Shown here: positions 62,057 through 64,000 of the stretch, in pieces
Numbering within the stretch: the first letter of the stretch is position 1
How the letters are laid out: each line of letters begins with the position of its first letter
NCBI RefSeq assembly: GCF_030689305.1
Contig: NZ_JAUYVM010000004.1
Coordinates: forward strand, 124,001 to 188,000
Direction of reading: 5' to 3'
From: Vibrio penaeicida
GTDB taxonomy: Bacteria > Pseudomonadota > Gammaproteobacteria > Enterobacterales > Vibrionaceae
Length of the DNA: 64,000 nucleotides
Program-made: the position numbers and the translations under genes
Notes under the pieces: model-generated
The model's input: only the letters and a program-made list of their open reading frames with translations
What the model was told of the DNA's origin: nothing
Databases searched by the model: none

Positions 62057-63766
62057 ATGACAAAGGAAGAATTGATAAGGATATTGAGCTTCGTTGAGTC
62101 ATCTCGAACACTAACAGAGTTCACTCATCCATTGTCATCTGTTGATCCTCGTTGGAATATTATTGCCTACTGTGTTCGTCGTCATTTTGAGGGGAAGCTC
62201 ATCACTGTGACGTCTCTTGCTATGGCGTCTAATGTTCCGTATGCAACAGCTATGCGAAGGATTAACGAGTTAATTGACGAAGGTATGTTGCTTAAAAGAA
62301 TAAAGACGAAAACGGGGAAATCATTTTCTATTCACCCCACGGAAAAAATGATTAAGCAATTTGAAGCGTTTGCTTTTCAACTCAAAGGGCTTGTGGGAAG
62401 TACTTTTGGATTTCACTCTGATCAGCGAGACTTCTATTTTGGTGGCGCCTATATGGGGCAAAGAACCATTCCATACCCCAGTGTCCTTAAAGATGGTTTG
62501 GGTTACGAGAGGGTGTTAAAAATCTTATGCCCTTCAGATCCAACCTTCAGAACCCTTAGTGATTTGTCTTCAACATTAAATGAATTGTGCGGTGGGAAAT
62601 TGAAAATCGTCAATTTGGCCCTAGATGAACTTCACGACGAGATAATTGCAAATGCCCAACGTGCAGAATCTCAATACGACTTAATTGCTGTTGATCTTCC
62701 TTGGTTTGGCGAGTTTGTGTCTAAGAATATGTTGTTACCTCTTACTCAATTTATTGAAGAGAAGTCTTTTAATCACAATGATTTTCATACTGCTGCATGG
62801 CGAGCATCAATGCTAGCAGGAGAGCAATATGGTATTCCTATTCAACCTACAGCAGAGCTTTTATTTTATCGCAGAGATATGCTTGAAGAATTGGGATTGT
62901 CTCCTCCTAAAACCACCCAAGATTTATTGGATACATTGATTCAGCTTCAACAATGCCATCCCGAAACGTATGGAATCATACTGAATTGTGGATCCGGTAC
63001 GCCTGTCGCTCATACTTTCCTTCAAATACTCGCGTCCTTTGGAAAGGCCGTCATCAATTTACCAAAAGTAGGTGACGATTTTGATACCGAAAATTTGCAA
63101 GCAAATAACTTCAAACCTTGTTTAGATTCAAAGGAAGCGCTTGCAGCGGTTCACTATTTGAAATCATTGCTTAAGCTCGCACACCCAGCCAGCCTTAAAT
63201 GCGATTGGGATAAAAGGATACGTTTATTCTCTGAAGGCGAGACGGCATTTACGTTTGGTTGGTCTATTCGCGCAGGATTCTTCGAGCTGAATCCAGACAG
63301 CCTACCAAATGGTAACGTTGGTTATTGTGTCGCACCACCAAACGTCGGTTGTAAGCCTATATCCCCAATAGGTGGTTTCTCACTTGCTATTCCATCCAAT
63401 TTACCAGTAGAACATTTAGGTACGACATGGCAAATGATGTCTTACCTTACGACACCCGAGATGATGAAGTGGTATACACTTAATGGCAGTTTTTCGAGCC
63501 CACGATTTTCTACAAGTGCAGATGAGGAGGTAGTGGAATTCAGTTCAGTGATAAATACAGTAGACTCATTGGAAAAGAAAGGTCAAATTCAAGTGTGGCC
63601 AAGAGTTTCCATACCTGAATTTAGCGACATCACTCATATATTAGGGGAAGAGATCCACGCAATCTTGAGGGATGTTAAATCTCCAGAAGAAGGGTTGGAA
63701 TCAGCGCAATTCCGCATTAATCAGATAATGATTGAAACGGGGAGATATAAAAAAAGCCAGCTTTGA
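62057..63766 (+). CDS. Fusion of winged-helix domain and ABC-type solute-binding domain
   Basis: A 569-residue protein without a signal peptide. Residues about 1-115 form a winged-helix DNA-binding region (VTSLAMASNVPYATAMRRIN, then ELIDEGMLLKRIKTKTGKSF). From about 130 on it matches extracellular solute-binding family 1: EQYGIPIQPTAELLFYRRDM, PKTTQDLLDTLIQL, GETAFTFGWSIRAGFFE and NVGYCVAPP. It therefore looks like a cytoplasmic regulator that senses a sugar-like ligand. The ATG at 62057 follows AAAGGAAC. It is divergent from the GMC-Gfo unit, which it probably controls. Confidence 0.83.
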   Translation: MTKEELIRILSFVESSRTLTEFTHPLSSVDPRWNIIAYCVRRHFEGKLITVTSLAMASNVPYATAMRRINELIDEGMLLKRIKTKTGKSFSIHPTEKMIKQFEAFAFQLKGLVGSTFGFHSDQRDFYFGGAYMGQRTIPYPSVLKDGLGYERVLKILCPSDPTFRTLSDLSSTLNELCGGKLKIVNLALDELHDEIIANAQRAESQYDLIAVDLPWFGEFVSKNMLLPLTQFIEEKSFNHNDFHTAAWRASMLAGEQYGIPIQPTAELLFYRRDMLEELGLSPPKTTQDLLDTLIQLQQCHPETYGIILNCGSGTPVAHTFLQILASFGKAVINLPKVGDDFDTENLQANNFKPCLDSKEALAAVHYLKSLLKLAHPASLKCDWDKRIRLFSEGETAFTFGWSIRAGFFELNPDSLPNGNVGYCVAPPNVGCKPISPIGGFSLAIPSNLPVEHLGTTWQMMSYLTTPEMMKWYTLNGSFSSPRFSTSADEEVVEFSSVINTVDSLEKKGQIQVWPRVSIPEFSDITHILGEEIHAILRDVKSPEEGLESAQFRINQIMIETGRYKKSQL

Positions 63767-63774
63767 GACTGGCT
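63749..63774 (-). terminator. Terminator between convergent genes
   Basis: AGCCAG and CTGGCT form a stem around CTTTGAGA. Read on the minus strand it is followed by T6, so it mainly serves the ABC solute-binding gene. It overlaps the end of the HTH-SBP gene. Confidence 0.75.
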
Positions 63775-63800
63775 AAATAATAAGAAGTGAAGCGGTGCGT

Positions 63801-64000
63801 CTACCAACTAGGTCGCTCAAACTGGTTTACATTGTTTGCTTGGATCTTCGGTGTTTCAATAGTGCTGAGTTTAGGTACATCAATACCATTTGCCACTTTA
63901 ACGGCGGTTTGAATCGCGAGAATTGCGTCGTCGATTGGAGACTGTTTGTTAGACCCCGTCTCCCAACCGGCTTTAATCGCATCCCAACCTTCTCCAAATA
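63801..64000 (-). CDS. Sugar-type ABC transporter solute-binding protein, C-terminal end
   Basis: The minus strand has an open frame from the window edge to a TAG at 63801-63803, 66 residues. It reads GEGWDAIKAGWETGSNKQSP, then AILAIQTAVKVANGIDVPK and ends QANNVNQFERPSW. The VANGIDVPK and closing ETPxIQANNV type are typical of ribose/xylose-class periplasmic binding proteins (PBP1 type). The rest lies outside the window. It presumably supplies the carbon source used by the preceding genes. Confidence 0.72.
   Translation of the reverse strand, partial: FGEGWDAIKAGWETGSNKQSPIDDAILAIQTAVKVANGIDVPKLSTIETPKIQANNVNQFERPSW

Overview
The window reads as chromosomal DNA of a marine gammaproteobacterium of the family Vibrionaceae, most likely a Vibrio. 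The evidence is the CqsA/CqsS (CAI-1) quorum-sensing pair, a TorT/TorS pair, an ectABC ectoine operon, a guaC typical of enterobacteria and vibrios, helicase IV, phenylalanine hydroxylase with its dehydratase, and several GGDEF/EAL and PAS signalling genes. I saw no rRNA, tRNA or CRISPR array.

Layout. 1-5.4 kb: the 5' part of a YccS-type membrane protein, helD, a DJ-1/PfpI protein overlapping a VOC protein, a YceI protein and mgsA. 5.5-9.7 kb: divergent torT and torS. 9.8-18.3 kb: a short conserved protein, a VRR-NUC nuclease, an OFA-type MFS transporter, a PAS-PAS-GGDEF protein, a small membrane protein, a REC-CheC-like protein coupled to a PAS protein, and a D-lactate dehydrogenase. 18.5-19.7 kb: guaC behind a promoter that runs straight into a terminator hairpin.

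19.8-27.5 kb is the accessory region. It is the decayed early region of a P2/kappa-like prophage: an integrase pseudogene, a CI repressor without its DNA-binding half, a Cox-like gene and a truncated CII gene. Between integrase and repressor sits an intact, AT-rich block: a C5-cytosine methyltransferase, a large DUF262 protein, an OLD/SMC-like DUF3696 ATPase and a protein I do not recognise. This is the best candidate for an undescribed anti-phage or restriction-like system.

27.5-34.1 kb: a LURP-one-like protein, an unrecognised protein, a GNAT acetyltransferase, a HAD phosphatase, a MarR regulator divergent from a Tat-exported nitroreductase with twin operators between them, a Sel1-repeat protein and a cytochrome b561. 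A 0.3-kb MITE-like element follows. It lies just downstream of ectABC, where vibrios usually carry the ectoine-specific aspartokinase. Then come phhA-phhB with a TyrR-like box, an outer-membrane barrel protein, a GGDEF-EAL protein, an acetate kinase, convergent cqsS and cqsA, a TDT-family transporter, a Zur-boxed COG0523 GTPase, an EAL protein and a YlqF-type GTPase.

51.7-64 kb is a catabolic island. A LacI-family regulator and two matching operators face an operon of an M24-fold (DddP/creatinase-like) enzyme, 2-oxoacid dehydrogenase E1 alpha and beta, an aldehyde dehydrogenase and an unusual E2. A convergent Gfo/Idh-GMC oxidoreductase pair follows, then a regulator that fuses a winged helix to an ABC-type solute-binding domain, then the end of a sugar-type ABC solute-binding protein. 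The genes imply uptake, oxidation, hydrolysis and oxidative decarboxylation of one carbon source, but the substrate cannot be read from the sequence.
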